From Streptomyces fagopyri (GTDB lineage: Bacteria > Actinomycetota > Actinomycetes > Streptomycetales > Streptomycetaceae), in contig NZ_CP045643.1 in NCBI RefSeq assembly GCF_009498275.1, forward strand, positions 1,984,001-2,048,000: DNA of 64,000 bases, in the 5' to 3' direction. The notes beneath the pieces are model-generated. The model had not been told where the DNA came from, made no database searches, and saw only the letters and a program-made list of their open reading frames with translations. The position numbers and the translations under genes were made by a program. This document shows positions 31,963 to 41,553 of the stretch, in pieces. The number at the start of each line of letters is the position of its first letter. The first letter of the stretch is position 1.

Positions 31963-33147
31963 ATGGCCTCTCGCGTACGCGTCTGGCTCAACCGCACGTA
32001 CGCGGAGAACGTGTTCTTCATGGACCAGCTGCGAAGTAATCCGCAGCGCCGCGGGGTCGAGATCCATGCCACGCACGGTGATCCCGACTCCCCCGTGCTG
32101 GCGGCGGCGGACACCGCGGCCATGGAGCCGGACGGTCTCTCCCCCGCCGCCTATGTCGAGTACGCGCTCGACCAGTGCGCGCGGCACTCCGTCGACGTGT
32201 TCGTGCCGGTCCTGCACCAGCAGGCGATCGTGGCGCACCGCGCGGATTTCGCCGCGGCCGGTACGGCGCTGCTGGCGCCGTCCGTCGAGGCCGTGGCCGT
32301 CTTCCAGGACAAGGCGACCGCGTACCAGGCGGTACAGGCCGTGGGCGTACCGGTGCCCCCGTGGTGGCGGGTGCGTACCCCGGAGGACCTGGTGGCGGCG
32401 GTCGAGGCGCTGGAGGCCGACGGTCACCAAACCTGCTTCAAGCCGGCGGCGGGCGCGGGCGGGGTGGGCTTCCGCGTCCTGACGCGGACCCCCTTCTCGA
32501 TGATGCACCTCAACGGCTTCCCGAGCCCGTACGTGCCGCTCGACCTGGTGGTGGAGGCGATGCGGCAGGCCGACGAGCCCGTCGACTGGCTGGTCATGCC
32601 GCGCCTGGCGGAGCCCGAGGTGTCCGTGGACTGTCTGACCGGGCCGGACGGCCGGGTCCGCATGGCGGTGGGGCGCACCAAGAACGGGCGTCGCCGGGGC
32701 TTCACGCTCCACCCCTCGTGGATCGAGCCGGCGCGGCTGATCGCGGAGGCGTTCGGGCTGCACTATCTGACGAACATCCAGTTCCGTATGTTCGGCGACG
32801 AGCCGGTACTGATGGACGTCAACACCCGTCCGGCGGGCGGCCTGCACCAGTTGGCCCAGTGCGGTGTCAACGCCCCGTGGGCAGCGGTGCAGTTGGCTCT
32901 CGGTGAGGAGACGGGCGAGCTGGTGCCGTCGGCGCTCGCACCGGACTACACCGTGGTGGCGGGGCCCCGCCCGGTGCGCCCGGTGTCGCTGCCGCAGCAG
33001 CGTACCGACGCTCCCGCGCCCGCCCTCACGCCCACGCTTCCGGCGGTCCCGGCCCCGGCGGCGGAGGTCAGCACGGCACCGGCCGCGGCACCCGCGTCGG
33101 CCGCCGCGTCCGCGGGGGCGAGCAGCGCCGCCGTCGCTCCCGCCTGA
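31963..33147 (+). CDS. ATP-grasp domain protein
   Basis: Protein of 394 residues diverging from the phosphoesterase. It has an ATP-grasp core (about 100-320): VFQDKATAYQAVQAVGVPVP, CFKPAAGAGGVGFRVL for ATP, and the metal-binding end VLMDVNTRPAGGLHQLAQ. Enzymes of this fold join a carboxylate to an amine or thiol. The last about 65 residues are Pro/Ala-rich with a repetitive tail (APAPALTPTLPAVPAPA). ATG 31963 follows GAAAGG. The pathway is unknown; the link with PPTase and phosphoesterase is one of position only. Confidence 0.85.
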   Translation: MASRVRVWLNRTYAENVFFMDQLRSNPQRRGVEIHATHGDPDSPVLAAADTAAMEPDGLSPAAYVEYALDQCARHSVDVFVPVLHQQAIVAHRADFAAAGTALLAPSVEAVAVFQDKATAYQAVQAVGVPVPPWWRVRTPEDLVAAVEALEADGHQTCFKPAAGAGGVGFRVLTRTPFSMMHLNGFPSPYVPLDLVVEAMRQADEPVDWLVMPRLAEPEVSVDCLTGPDGRVRMAVGRTKNGRRRGFTLHPSWIEPARLIAEAFGLHYLTNIQFRMFGDEPVLMDVNTRPAGGLHQLAQCGVNAPWAAVQLALGEETGELVPSALAPDYTVVAGPRPVRPVSLPQQRTDAPAPALTPTLPAVPAPAAEVSTAPAAAPASAAASAGASSAAVAPA

Positions 33148-33231
33148 CGACCGCCGTACCCGGCACGCCTGTCACGCCGGTCCACCCCTTCACGCTCCCC
33201 TCACTCCCCTGCGCCCTCCGCGCCGCCCCTC

Positions 33232-33293
33232 TTCTCCAGTCCCCCAGCTCTCCTCGTCCCGTTTCTCCAGTCCCCCCGGCTCCCCTCGTCCCG
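33232..33293. repeat. 30-bp imperfect direct repeat in a pyrimidine-rich gap
   Basis: Positions 33232-33261 and 33263-33293 are near-identical copies beginning TTCTCCAGTCCCCC and ending CTCGTCCCG. They lie in a strongly pyrimidine-rich strand (33180-33320) between the ATP-grasp and chitinase genes. No gene is seen in the gap 33148-33438. Confidence 0.75.
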
Positions 33294-33356
33294 TCTCCCC
33301 GCTCCCTCCGCGGCACCGGTCGGCCCATCGGTCCGGACCAGTTCTCGCTCAGCGTC

Positions 33357-33385
33357 TTGACAGCGCGATTGGTCCATACCAACTT
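33357..33385 (+). promoter_or_regulatory. Chitinase promoter with DasR-like site
   Basis: TTGACA at 33357-33362 and CAACTT at 33380-33385 are 17 bases apart. Between them lies ATTGGTCCATACCAAC (33368-33383), which matches the DasR recognition consensus TGGTCTAGACCA in most positions and in symmetry. DasR represses chitin genes until glucosamine-phosphate builds up. Confidence 0.65.
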
Positions 33386-33438
33386 GGTTGCGCACCTCTC
33401 AGCACTCCCGAACACCCCCATTTCTTCAGGGAGATCGC

Positions 33439-35130
33439 GTGCGCATCACCGACCTCGGACGTTCCAGACGTCGCTTCTTCGCTCTGCTCGGCACCGCCGC
33501 CCTGGCCCTGGCCGGGGCGGTCGCCCTCCCCACCACGGCCCAGGCGGCCAACATCCTCTCCAACCCCGGCTTCGAGTCGGGCGGCCTCTCCCCCTGGTCC
33601 TGCACCGGGAACCTCGACTCGGTCGTCTCCAGTCCCGTGCACGGAGGCTCCAAGGCCCTCGCGGGCGCGGTGAGTTCGAGTGACAACGCCCAGTGCAGCC
33701 AGACCGTCTCGGTACAGCCCAACACCACGTACAGCCTCTCGGGCTGGGTGCGCGGCAGCTATGTCTACCTCGGTGTGGACGGCGGTGCCTCGACCTGGAC
33801 CACGTCCCCGTCGGCGTACAGCCAACTGTCCGTGTCCTTCACCACGGGCGCCTCGCAGACCAGTGCCAAGATCTATGTCCACGGCTGGTACGCGCAGGGC
33901 ACCTACTACGCCGACGACATCAGCCTCGACGGTCCGGGCGGCGGCGGAGGCGGCTCCGACACCCAGGCGCCGACCACACCGACGAACCTGACATCGACCA
34001 GCAAGACCTCTTCGAGCGTGTCGCTGTCGTGGGGCGCGTCGAGCGACAACGTCGGCGTCAGCGCGTACGACGTCTACAGCGGTTCCAACCAGGTGCTCAG
34101 CGTCTCCGGCACCAGCGCGACGGTCAGCGGGCTGTCGCCGAGCACGGCGTACACCTTCACGGTGAAGGCACGGGACGCGGCCGGGAACACCTCCGCCGCC
34201 TCCAACTCCGTGAGCGTGACCACGAGCGCGGGCGGGGGCGGTGGCGCCGGCTTCAAGCAGGCCGCGCCCTACCTCTTCGAGGGCTGGGGCGACCCGCCGA
34301 ACCCGGCCACGGTGATGAGCGCGACCGGCGTCAAGTGGTTCACCATGGCGTTCGTGCTCGACTCCGGTGGCTGCAACCCGACATGGGACGGCAGCCGGCC
34401 GCTGACCGGCGGCGTCGACCAGACGGCCATCAACCAGATCCGCTCCGCGGGCGGGGACATCGTGCCCTCGTTCGGCGGCTGGCAGGGAAGCAAGCTCGGC
34501 GCCAACTGCTCCTCGGCGAGCGCGCTCACCGGCGCGCTGCAGAAGGTGATCGACGCCTACGGCCTCAAGGCCATCGACATGGACATCGAGAACACGGACG
34601 AGTTCGAGAACGAGGCCGTCCAGGCGAAGATCCTGACCGCGCTGAAGACCGTCAAGGCGAACAACCCCGGTCTGCGGACGATCGTCACCTTCGGCACCTC
34701 GACGACCGGTCCGACGTACTACGGCAACCGGCTCATCGAACAGGCGCAGTCGCTGAACGCCAACATCGACGTCTTCACCATCATGCCGTTCGACTTCGGC
34801 GGCGGCTCCGACATGTACGGCAACACCGTCAACGCCACCGAGGGGCTGAAGGCCAAGCTGAAGTCGACCTTCGGCTGGGACGACGCCACCACGTACTCCC
34901 ACATCGGCATCTCCGGCATGAACGGTCTGTCGGACCAGCAGGAGACGACGACACCGGCCATCTGGACGTCGATCCGTGACTGGGCGAACTCGCACCACAT
35001 CGCCCGGCTCGCCTACTGGGCGGTCAACCGCGACCGGTCCTGCCCCGGAGGCGGCGTGGTGAGCAACTGCTCCGGCATCAGCCAGAGCACCTGGCAGTTC
35101 ACCTCCATCACCGCCGGGTTCACCGGCTGA
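33439..35130 (+). CDS. Secreted GH18 chitinase with carbohydrate-binding and FnIII domains
   Basis: Extracellular chitinase of 563 residues. It starts with a twin-Arg-rich signal (SRRRFFALLG to TTAQA, about 1-36), a carbohydrate-binding module (about 38-165), a Gly linker, a fibronectin type III domain (about 176-262), a second Gly linker and the GH18 domain (about 270-563). The GH18 motif is LKAIDMDIENTDE, with Asp380, Asp382 and catalytic Glu384. GTG 33439 follows CAGGGAG. The family resembles ChiC/ChiD-like Streptomyces chitinases. Expression should follow DasR and chitin supply. A strong terminator follows at 35141. Confidence 0.93.
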   Translation: MRITDLGRSRRRFFALLGTAALALAGAVALPTTAQAANILSNPGFESGGLSPWSCTGNLDSVVSSPVHGGSKALAGAVSSSDNAQCSQTVSVQPNTTYSLSGWVRGSYVYLGVDGGASTWTTSPSAYSQLSVSFTTGASQTSAKIYVHGWYAQGTYYADDISLDGPGGGGGGSDTQAPTTPTNLTSTSKTSSSVSLSWGASSDNVGVSAYDVYSGSNQVLSVSGTSATVSGLSPSTAYTFTVKARDAAGNTSAASNSVSVTTSAGGGGGAGFKQAAPYLFEGWGDPPNPATVMSATGVKWFTMAFVLDSGGCNPTWDGSRPLTGGVDQTAINQIRSAGGDIVPSFGGWQGSKLGANCSSASALTGALQKVIDAYGLKAIDMDIENTDEFENEAVQAKILTALKTVKANNPGLRTIVTFGTSTTGPTYYGNRLIEQAQSLNANIDVFTIMPFDFGGGSDMYGNTVNATEGLKAKLKSTFGWDDATTYSHIGISGMNGLSDQQETTTPAIWTSIRDWANSHHIARLAYWAVNRDRSCPGGGVVSNCSGISQSTWQFTSITAGFTG

Positions 35131-35140
35131 CACCTCCGCC

Positions 35141-35183
35141 GTGTGGGGGTACCCGGCCGTCACCCGGCCGGGTACCCCCACAC
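35141..35183. terminator. Long perfect terminator hairpin
   Basis: 19-base arms 35141-35159 and 35165-35183 pair perfectly around a 5-base loop. It separates the convergent chitinase and alpha-mannosidase genes (stops at 35130 and 35213) and can act for both. Confidence 0.9.
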
Positions 35184-35212
35184 ACACGCTCGGACCCCGT
35201 ACCCCCGGACGG

Positions 35213-38200
35213 TCAGTCCCTCCGCACGGCCAGCCGCAGCGTCCGCACCTCGAACGGCCGCAGGGACACCGCCACCGCGTCCCCGTCCGTGTCCGCCTCG
35301 CTCAGCGGGCGTTCCAGCAGGTCGGTCACCCGCGCCCCCGCGAGCGGGAAGCCCGTCCGCAGGGTGCCGGTGGCCCGGCCGCCGCGTGACTCGTAGAGGC
35401 GTACGACGACGTCACCCGAGGTGTCGTCGGCGAGCTTGACCGCCTCGACCGTCACACCGTCACCGTCGACGGAGACGACGGGCACCGCGCAGCCGGCCGA
35501 ATCGGCCACGCGCAGCGGCAGATTGAGCGCGTACCCCTCCGCGACCGCGTCCTCGATGCTCGCTCCCGGCAGCAGCGCGTAGGTGAAGCGGTGCCTGCCC
35601 TGGTCGGCGTCGGGATCGGGTACCCGCGGGGCGCGCACCAGCGAGAGCCGGACGGTGGTCGTCGTACCGCCGTCCTCGCGGACCGTGCGCGAGACGTCGT
35701 GGCCGTACGTCGAGTCGTTGATGACGGCGACGCCGTAGCCGGGCTCGCCGATGTGCACCCAGCGGTGGCCGTAGACCTCGAAACGCGCCGACTCCCAGCT
35801 GGTGTTGGTGTGGGTGGGGCGCTGGACGTGGCCGAACTGGATCTCCGCGGAGGAGTGCGCGGCCCGGAGGTCCACCGGGAAGGCGGCCTTGAGGATCTTC
35901 TCGGCCTCGTGCCAGTCGATCTCGGTCTCGACGTCGATCCGGCGGCTGCCCGCCCGCACGGTGATCGTCTGCACGATCCGCGAGCCCTTGCCGAAGGCGC
36001 GTTCCACCCGCACGGCGCCCAGCAGCGGTCCGTCCTCGACGACGGTCACGGACTCGGTGTCGAGGAGGTCGGTGTAGCGGTTGCGGTAGTGCTTGTCGAT
36101 GTCCCAGGCGTCCCAGTGGTTCGGGAGGTCGCTGTGCAGGCGCAGGAGGTTCCCCTTGCCGGCGAGGACCTCGCGGTCGGCCACCAGGTCCCGTACGGAG
36201 GCGAGGGTGCCGTCCTCGGCCAGTTCGACGCGGACCAGACCGTTGTCGAGGACACGGCCGTCGACGGTCACCGGACGCGCGGGCCCGTCCGTGCCGAGCG
36301 GCGCGCTCCCGTTCGCCGGGACCTCGGCGTACGCCGGGACGCCCGCGGGGGTACGCACCACCTCGGCGCGGTCGACCGGGCCGGCGTTGAACACACGGGC
36401 CCCTCCGTCGCCCAGCGCGGTCACGGCCTCCTGTGTGATCGCCTCCAGTTCCCGCGCCACCCTCGCGTACTCCGCCTCGGCCTCGCGGTGCACCCAGGCG
36501 ATGGAGGAGCCGGGCAGGATGTCATGGAACTGGTGGAGCAGGACCGTCTTCCAGAGCCGGTCGAGCTCCTCGTACGGGTAGGAGTACGCCGGAGCCCGCA
36601 GCGCGGCCGTGGTCGCCCACAACTCGGCCTCGCGCAGCAGGTGTTCGCTGCGCCGGTTGCCCTGTTTTGTGCGGGCCTGCGAGGTGTAGGTGGCGCGGTG
36701 CAGTTCCAGGTAGAGCTCGCCCGACCAGACCTGGTCCGCCGGGATCTCCTCGCGCGCGGTGGCGAAGAAGGCGTCCGGGTGCTCGACGCGTACCTTCGCC
36801 GAACCCTCCAGGTTCGCCAGCCGGCGGGCCCGCTCCATCATCTCGCGGGTGGGGCCGCCACCGCCGTCGCCATGACCGAAGGGGGCAAGGGACGTCGAAC
36901 CGTGGCCCTTGTCTTGGTAGTTGCGGACGGCGTGCGCCATCTCCTGGCCGGAGAACTCCACGTTGTAGGTGTCGACGGGCGGGAAGTGCGTGAAGATGCG
37001 GGTGCCGTCGAGGCCTTCCCACCAGAAGCTGTGGTGGGGCAGCTTGTTGGTCTGGTTCCAGGAGAGCTTCTGGGTCAGGAACCAGTCGTTGCCCGCGAGT
37101 TTGGCGAGCTGCGGGAAGGCCGCGTTGTAGCCGAAGGAGTCCGGCAGCCACACGCCCCTGGTCTCGACGCCGAAGTGCTCGATGAAGAACCGCTTGCCGT
37201 GGACGAGTTGGCGGGCCAGCGCCTCGCCGCCGGGCAGGTTGCCGTCGGCCTCGACCCACATGCCGCCGACCGGCGCCCAGTTCCCGTCGGCGACCGCCTT
37301 CTTGATGCGCTCCCACACGTGCGGGTGGTTGTCGCGGACCCACTCGTACTGCTGGGCCTGTGAGCAGGCGAAGACCAGTTCCCGGTACTCCTCGGCGAGC
37401 GCGGTCACGTTCGAGAAGGTGCGGGCGGTCTTGCGCTTGGTCTCGCGGATCGGCCAGAGCCAGGCGGAGTCGATGTGCGCGTGGCCCACGGCGGAGAGGG
37501 TGTGGGCGCTGGCGTGCGCGGGCCTGGCCAGCGTGGGCGCCAGTACGGCGCGTGCCGCGCCGGCGGTCCCGGAGACGTCGTCCAGGTCCAGCGCGTCCAG
37601 CGCCCGGTCGAGCGCGATCATGATCTCGTGGCGGCGCGGGTCGGCCTCGCCGAGCTCCAGCATCAGCTCGCGCAGCACCTGGACGTCGAGGTCGAGGTGC
37701 CAGACGTCCTCGTCGAGGACGGCGATGTCCGCGCGCCTGAAGGTGTAGAGCGGTGCGGAGCCGGCTGTCAGCCGGTCCCCGAGCGGGGTCGGGCCCGCGA
37801 AGTCGTTCGCCAGGATGTCCGGGTTGGAGGCCGCCTCGACGAGGTAGTCGACGTGTTCCCCGCCCGCCGCCGGACGGGCGATCGGCACGTACTGGTTCTG
37901 CGGGTTGACCGCCTTCAGCGGCACTCCGTCGGGGAGGTGGACCAGCGCCTCCGCCTGGTTGCCGGGCCAGTCCCCCACGAAGCCCAGGTCGAAGACGGCC
38001 TCGACGCGTCTGCCCGCCCAGTCCTCCGGGACGGTCCCGCGCATCCGGAACCAGGTGGTGCCCCACGGCGGCCCCCAGGGGGTGCCCATCGCGAAGGGCT
38101 CGTACGGCGCCGCGGCGGCCTCCTCGAAGGGCACCGGTTCACCGGGCGCCTGCCAGGCCTCGACCTCGAAAGGTACGGAGGCGGCGTGGACGGCGGGCTT

Positions 38201-38260
38201 GATGCGCTGGTCGTGGACGCGCTGGACGCGCTCCTCGATCCGGCGGCGTTCGTCGTGCAT
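35213..38260 (-). CDS. GH38 alpha-mannosidase
   Basis: Large hydrolase of 1015 residues that removes alpha-linked mannose from oligosaccharides. Zinc-binding region GHAHIDSAWLW includes His262 and Asp264; the nucleophile is Asp374 in WLPDSFGYNA. N-terminal beta-sandwich (about 1-240), catalytic barrel, central helices and C-terminal beta domains follow the Ams1-like group, which lacks a signal peptide, so it is cytosolic. ATG 38260 is the only good start and has GGAG about nine bases upstream. It follows the GH4 gene by 27 bases in the DeoR-led operon. The substrate would be oligosaccharides taken in by the divergent importer. Confidence 0.92.
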   Translation of the reverse strand: MHDERRRIEERVQRVHDQRIKPAVHAASVPFEVEAWQAPGEPVPFEEAAAAPYEPFAMGTPWGPPWGTTWFRMRGTVPEDWAGRRVEAVFDLGFVGDWPGNQAEALVHLPDGVPLKAVNPQNQYVPIARPAAGGEHVDYLVEAASNPDILANDFAGPTPLGDRLTAGSAPLYTFRRADIAVLDEDVWHLDLDVQVLRELMLELGEADPRRHEIMIALDRALDALDLDDVSGTAGAARAVLAPTLARPAHASAHTLSAVGHAHIDSAWLWPIRETKRKTARTFSNVTALAEEYRELVFACSQAQQYEWVRDNHPHVWERIKKAVADGNWAPVGGMWVEADGNLPGGEALARQLVHGKRFFIEHFGVETRGVWLPDSFGYNAAFPQLAKLAGNDWFLTQKLSWNQTNKLPHHSFWWEGLDGTRIFTHFPPVDTYNVEFSGQEMAHAVRNYQDKGHGSTSLAPFGHGDGGGGPTREMMERARRLANLEGSAKVRVEHPDAFFATAREEIPADQVWSGELYLELHRATYTSQARTKQGNRRSEHLLREAELWATTAALRAPAYSYPYEELDRLWKTVLLHQFHDILPGSSIAWVHREAEAEYARVARELEAITQEAVTALGDGGARVFNAGPVDRAEVVRTPAGVPAYAEVPANGSAPLGTDGPARPVTVDGRVLDNGLVRVELAEDGTLASVRDLVADREVLAGKGNLLRLHSDLPNHWDAWDIDKHYRNRYTDLLDTESVTVVEDGPLLGAVRVERAFGKGSRIVQTITVRAGSRRIDVETEIDWHEAEKILKAAFPVDLRAAHSSAEIQFGHVQRPTHTNTSWESARFEVYGHRWVHIGEPGYGVAVINDSTYGHDVSRTVREDGGTTTTVRLSLVRAPRVPDPDADQGRHRFTYALLPGASIEDAVAEGYALNLPLRVADSAGCAVPVVSVDGDGVTVEAVKLADDTSGDVVVRLYESRGGRATGTLRTGFPLAGARVTDLLERPLSEADTDGDAVAVSLRPFEVRTLRLAVRRD

Positions 38261-38287
38261 GAGAAGTCTCCAAGCGGACGGAAAGCG

Positions 38288-39625
38288 CTACTTGAGGTAC
38301 GCCAGGCCGGGGTGGACCGAGGTGTATCCGTCGACCAGTCGCCGGGCCACGTTCACCGAGTCCACCAGCGGGTGCAGGGCGAAGGCCTTGACGGCGGTCG
38401 AGCGGGAGCCGGACCCGGCCGCGGACAGCACCTCGCGTTCGACCGCCTTGACCGAGCAGACCAGTCCGGTGGCGTGATCGGGCAGCGGGGCGACCGAGAC
38501 GGGGTGCGCGCCGTTGGCGTCGACGAGGCAGGGCACCTCGATGACCGCGTCCGTGTCGAGCACCGCGAGGGTGCCGCGGTTGCGGACGTTCAGGATCAGG
38601 GTGGTCCGCTCGTCGCGGGCGATGGCCCGCATCAGCGCGAGCGCCACCTTCTCGTACCCGCCGGAGAGGTCGTCGGCGGCGCGCTCACCCGCGCCGGCCG
38701 CGTCCCGGTTCTCGGCCATGTAGGTGGCCTCGCGTTCGGCGCGGGTGCGGTCCCATGCGGTGAGCGCGGCGGTGTCCGGCCGTTTCATCTCCTCGTAGAA
38801 CCGGCCCTGCTGGTCGCGCAGGAACGCGCCGCGCGTCTTCTCCGCCCGCTGGTAGGCGCGGACGGTCTCCCGGTTGAAGTAGTAGTAGTGCAGGTACTCG
38901 TTCGGGACGGCGCCCAGCGACTGGAGCCAGTCGGCGCCGAAGAGCTTGCCCTCCTCGAAGGAGCCGAGCAGTCCGGGGTCGGCGAGCAGTCGCGGCAGCT
39001 CGTCCCTGCCCTCGACGCGCAGCCCGCGTACCCAGCCGAGGTGGTTGAGTCCGACGTAGTCGATGAAGGCCTCGCGGGGGTTCGCGCCGAGGACGGTGGC
39101 GATCCGGCGGCCGAGGCCGACGGGCGAGTCGCAGATGCCGATCACGCGGTCGCCGAGGTGGCGGGACATGGCCTCGGTGACCAGACCGGCCGGGTTGGTG
39201 AAGTTGATGACCCAGGCGTCGGGGGCGATCCGGGCCACCCGGCGGGCGATGTCGACGGCGACCGGTACGGTGCGCAGGCCGTACGCGATGCCGCCGGCGC
39301 CGACCGTCTCCTGGCCGAGGACACCCTCGTCGAGGGCGACCCGCTCGTCCGCCGCCCGGCCTTCCAGGCCGCCGACCCGGATCGCCGAGAAGACGAAGTC
39401 GGCGCCGCGCAGGGCGTCGTCGAGATCGGTGGTGAAGGACACCTCGGGAGCGTCGGGGTCCCCCGCGGCCTGCTCGCCCAGGACGCGGGCGACGGCTGTC
39501 AGCCGCCCCGCGTCCACGTCGTGCAGGACGACACGGGTGACGCGGCCCTCGGCGCGGTCCCCGAGGAGTGCCCCGTACACGAGCGGCACCCGGAACCCGC
39601 CGCCACCCAGAATCGTCAGCTTCAC
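38288..39625 (-). CDS. GH4 family glycosidase (6-phospho-beta-glucosidase type)
   Basis: NAD- and Mn-dependent hydrolase of 445 residues. NAD motif LGGGGFRVPLVYGAL; metal and catalytic segments include Cys165 in GICDSPVG, His195 in GLNHLGW, and INFTNPAGLVTEA. This subgroup usually acts on 6-phospho-beta-glucosides, yet no PTS lies in the window; the nearby PfkB-type kinase and ABC importer suggest that sugars here are phosphorylated after import or that the enzyme accepts unphosphorylated ones. ATG 39625 overlaps the DeoR stop (ATGA), so it is coupled to the regulator. Confidence 0.9.
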   Translation of the reverse strand: MKLTILGGGGFRVPLVYGALLGDRAEGRVTRVVLHDVDAGRLTAVARVLGEQAAGDPDAPEVSFTTDLDDALRGADFVFSAIRVGGLEGRAADERVALDEGVLGQETVGAGGIAYGLRTVPVAVDIARRVARIAPDAWVINFTNPAGLVTEAMSRHLGDRVIGICDSPVGLGRRIATVLGANPREAFIDYVGLNHLGWVRGLRVEGRDELPRLLADPGLLGSFEEGKLFGADWLQSLGAVPNEYLHYYYFNRETVRAYQRAEKTRGAFLRDQQGRFYEEMKRPDTAALTAWDRTRAEREATYMAENRDAAGAGERAADDLSGGYEKVALALMRAIARDERTTLILNVRNRGTLAVLDTDAVIEVPCLVDANGAHPVSVAPLPDHATGLVCSVKAVEREVLSAAGSGSRSTAVKAFALHPLVDSVNVARRLVDGYTSVHPGLAYLK

Positions 39626-40410
39626 GCCGTCTCCGCCTTTCCCGTCACGACCACTTGCACGCCCGCTTCTTCCAACGAGGACCGCGTCGCCGGGTCCGGC
39701 GGACCGTTCGTCACCACCACGTCCAGCTCCTCGGGCCCGCAGACCCGCGCCATTCCCGTACCCGGGAACTTCGCGCGGTCGGCGAGCAGGACGACCTTGT
39801 CACCGGCCTGGATCATGGCGCGCTTGACCGGTACCTCGACCACGGTGGTGTCCATGACCTGTCCGCCCGGACGTACCCCGCTGGTGCCGAGGAAGAGCCA
39901 GTCGGCGTGCAGTTGCCGCAGGTTGTCCTCGGTGAGGAAGCCGACCAGGGAGCGGTACTCGCGGCGGACCATGCCGCCGAGCAGGACCAGCTCTATGTTC
40001 TCGTCGTCCACGAGTTCCTCGTAGACCACCAGGTTGCTGGTGATCACGGTGATGCGGCGGTCGTGGAGCTGCCGGGCCAGCCGGTACGCGGTGGTGCCGA
40101 TGTCCAGCAGGACGGACTGGCCGTCCTGGACCATCGACGCGGCGCGCGCCGCGATGGCGTCCTTCTCGGCCACCCGGACCTCGGCGACCTCGGCGAAGGG
40201 CTGGTCGCCCTCGTCGACGACCGCGCCGCCGTGCACCCGCGTGAGCAGGCCTTCCTCCTCGAGTCTCAGCAGGTCACGGCGGACCGTGGCCGGGCTCACG
40301 CCCAGCTGTTCGGAGAGATCGGTCACGGCCGCGGGCCCGCCGGAGCGCAGGGCCCGCAGGATGAGTTGATGTCGTCGCTCTGCCAGCACCCTGTGAACAG
40401 TACTCGTCAT
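39622..40410 (-). CDS. DeoR-family transcriptional regulator
   Basis: Sugar-phosphate-sensing repressor of 262 residues. The winged helix lies at about 10-60: RRHQLILRALRSGG, then DLSEQLGVSPATVRRDLLRLEEEGLLTRVHGGA. The C-terminal DeoRC domain contains DIGTTAYRLARQL and FLGTSGV. ATG 40410 is used; TTG 40416 is possible. The ribosome binding site is weak. The gene starts a minus-strand operon (DeoR, GH4, GH38) and faces the PfkB/ABC/GH2 operon across 105 bases, so it probably controls both sides. DeoR proteins typically respond to a sugar phosphate, which fits the kinase and GH4 enzyme. Confidence 0.92.
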   Translation of the reverse strand: MTSTVHRVLAERRHQLILRALRSGGPAAVTDLSEQLGVSPATVRRDLLRLEEEGLLTRVHGGAVVDEGDQPFAEVAEVRVAEKDAIAARAASMVQDGQSVLLDIGTTAYRLARQLHDRRITVITSNLVVYEELVDDENIELVLLGGMVRREYRSLVGFLTEDNLRQLHADWLFLGTSGVRPGGQVMDTTVVEVPVKRAMIQAGDKVVLLADRAKFPGTGMARVCGPEELDVVVTNGPPDPATRSSLEEAGVQVVVTGKAETA

Positions 40411-40515
40411 CTTCAATCATTTCCATGCTCAGTTCTGCTCGACTCTTGCCAAATTGACGCGATGCGCGCACGATCCTGGTCACCGCTTGCAGACTTTTGA
40501 CGAGAGGATGTGCTT

Positions 40516-41553
40516 GTGGGTGACGAACGGCCCGATGTCCTGCTGACCGGGCTGCTCTTCTACGACCTCGTCCTGACCGGACTGGGGAAGCCGCCGACCC
40601 CCGGCGAGGAGATCTGGACCGAGGGCATGGGCGTGAGCCCGGGCGGCATCGCCAACCTGGCCGTGGCGGCGTCCCGTTACGGTCTGCGCACCTCCCTGGC
40701 CACGGTCTTCGGCGACGACCACCACGGGGCGTACTGCCGCGAGGTGCTCGCCGGACAGGAGGGCGTCGACCTCTCCCTGTCCCGCACCGCGGACGGCTGG
40801 CACACCCCGGTCACCGTCTCGCTGGCCCACGGCGACGACCGGGCGCTGGTCACCCACGGCCAGGAACCGCCGTACTCTCAGGACGAGTTGATGGGCGACC
40901 CGCCGGCCGCGCGCACCGCCCTCGTGCACCTCGAGGCCGAGCCCCGCGCCTGGCTCGACAAGGCGGCCGCCCACGGCACCCGGATCTACGCGGACGTCGG
41001 CTGGGACCCCACCCAGCGGTGGTCGCGCGACCTGCTGGACCAGCTCTCCCTGTGCCACGCCTTCCTCCCGAACGAGGCCGAGGCGATGGCGTACACACGC
41101 ACCGGGAGCGCGGTCGCGGCGCTCGGTGAACTGGCCGAACTGGTACCGGTCGCCGTGGTGACCCGCGGCGGCGACGGCGCGCTGGCGGTCGACCAGACGA
41201 CGGGCGAGTACGCGGACGTCCCGGCCCTCGACATCGAAGTCCTGGACGCGACGGGGGCCGGGGACGTCTTCGGCGCGAGCTTCGTCGCCGCCTCGCTCGG
41301 CGGCTGGCCGCTGGAGGAACGGCTGCGCTTCGCGGTACTGGCCGCCGGACTCTCGGTGCGGCGGCACGGCGGCGCCCTCGCCGCGCCCGGCTGGTACGGC
41401 ATCCACCGCTGGTGGCGGTCGCTGCGGGATCCCGGTCTGCGCCGTACGTACGGCTTCCTGGCCGACCGCGTCCCGGCGGACCCCGGCCCGCCCGTCCACC
41501 ACGCACCGGTGGCTCCTCCCGACACCACACGCCGGCCGAGCACCCCCCGATGA
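40516..41553 (+). CDS. PfkB-family carbohydrate kinase
   Basis: Kinase of 345 residues that phosphorylates a sugar or sugar-like compound. The substrate side shows GMGVSPGGIANLAVAASRYG, and the ATP site shows DATGAGDVFGASF with catalytic base Asp250. GTG 40516 is used because GAGAGG (40502-40507) is eight bases away; GTG 40510 is too close. It is the first gene of the plus-strand sugar operon and likely produces the sugar phosphate that DeoR senses or GH4 uses. Which sugar is phosphorylated cannot be told. Confidence 0.9.
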   Translation: MGDERPDVLLTGLLFYDLVLTGLGKPPTPGEEIWTEGMGVSPGGIANLAVAASRYGLRTSLATVFGDDHHGAYCREVLAGQEGVDLSLSRTADGWHTPVTVSLAHGDDRALVTHGQEPPYSQDELMGDPPAARTALVHLEAEPRAWLDKAAAHGTRIYADVGWDPTQRWSRDLLDQLSLCHAFLPNEAEAMAYTRTGSAVAALGELAELVPVAVVTRGGDGALAVDQTTGEYADVPALDIEVLDATGAGDVFGASFVAASLGGWPLEERLRFAVLAAGLSVRRHGGALAAPGWYGIHRWWRSLRDPGLRRTYGFLADRVPADPGPPVHHAPVAPPDTTRRPSTPR

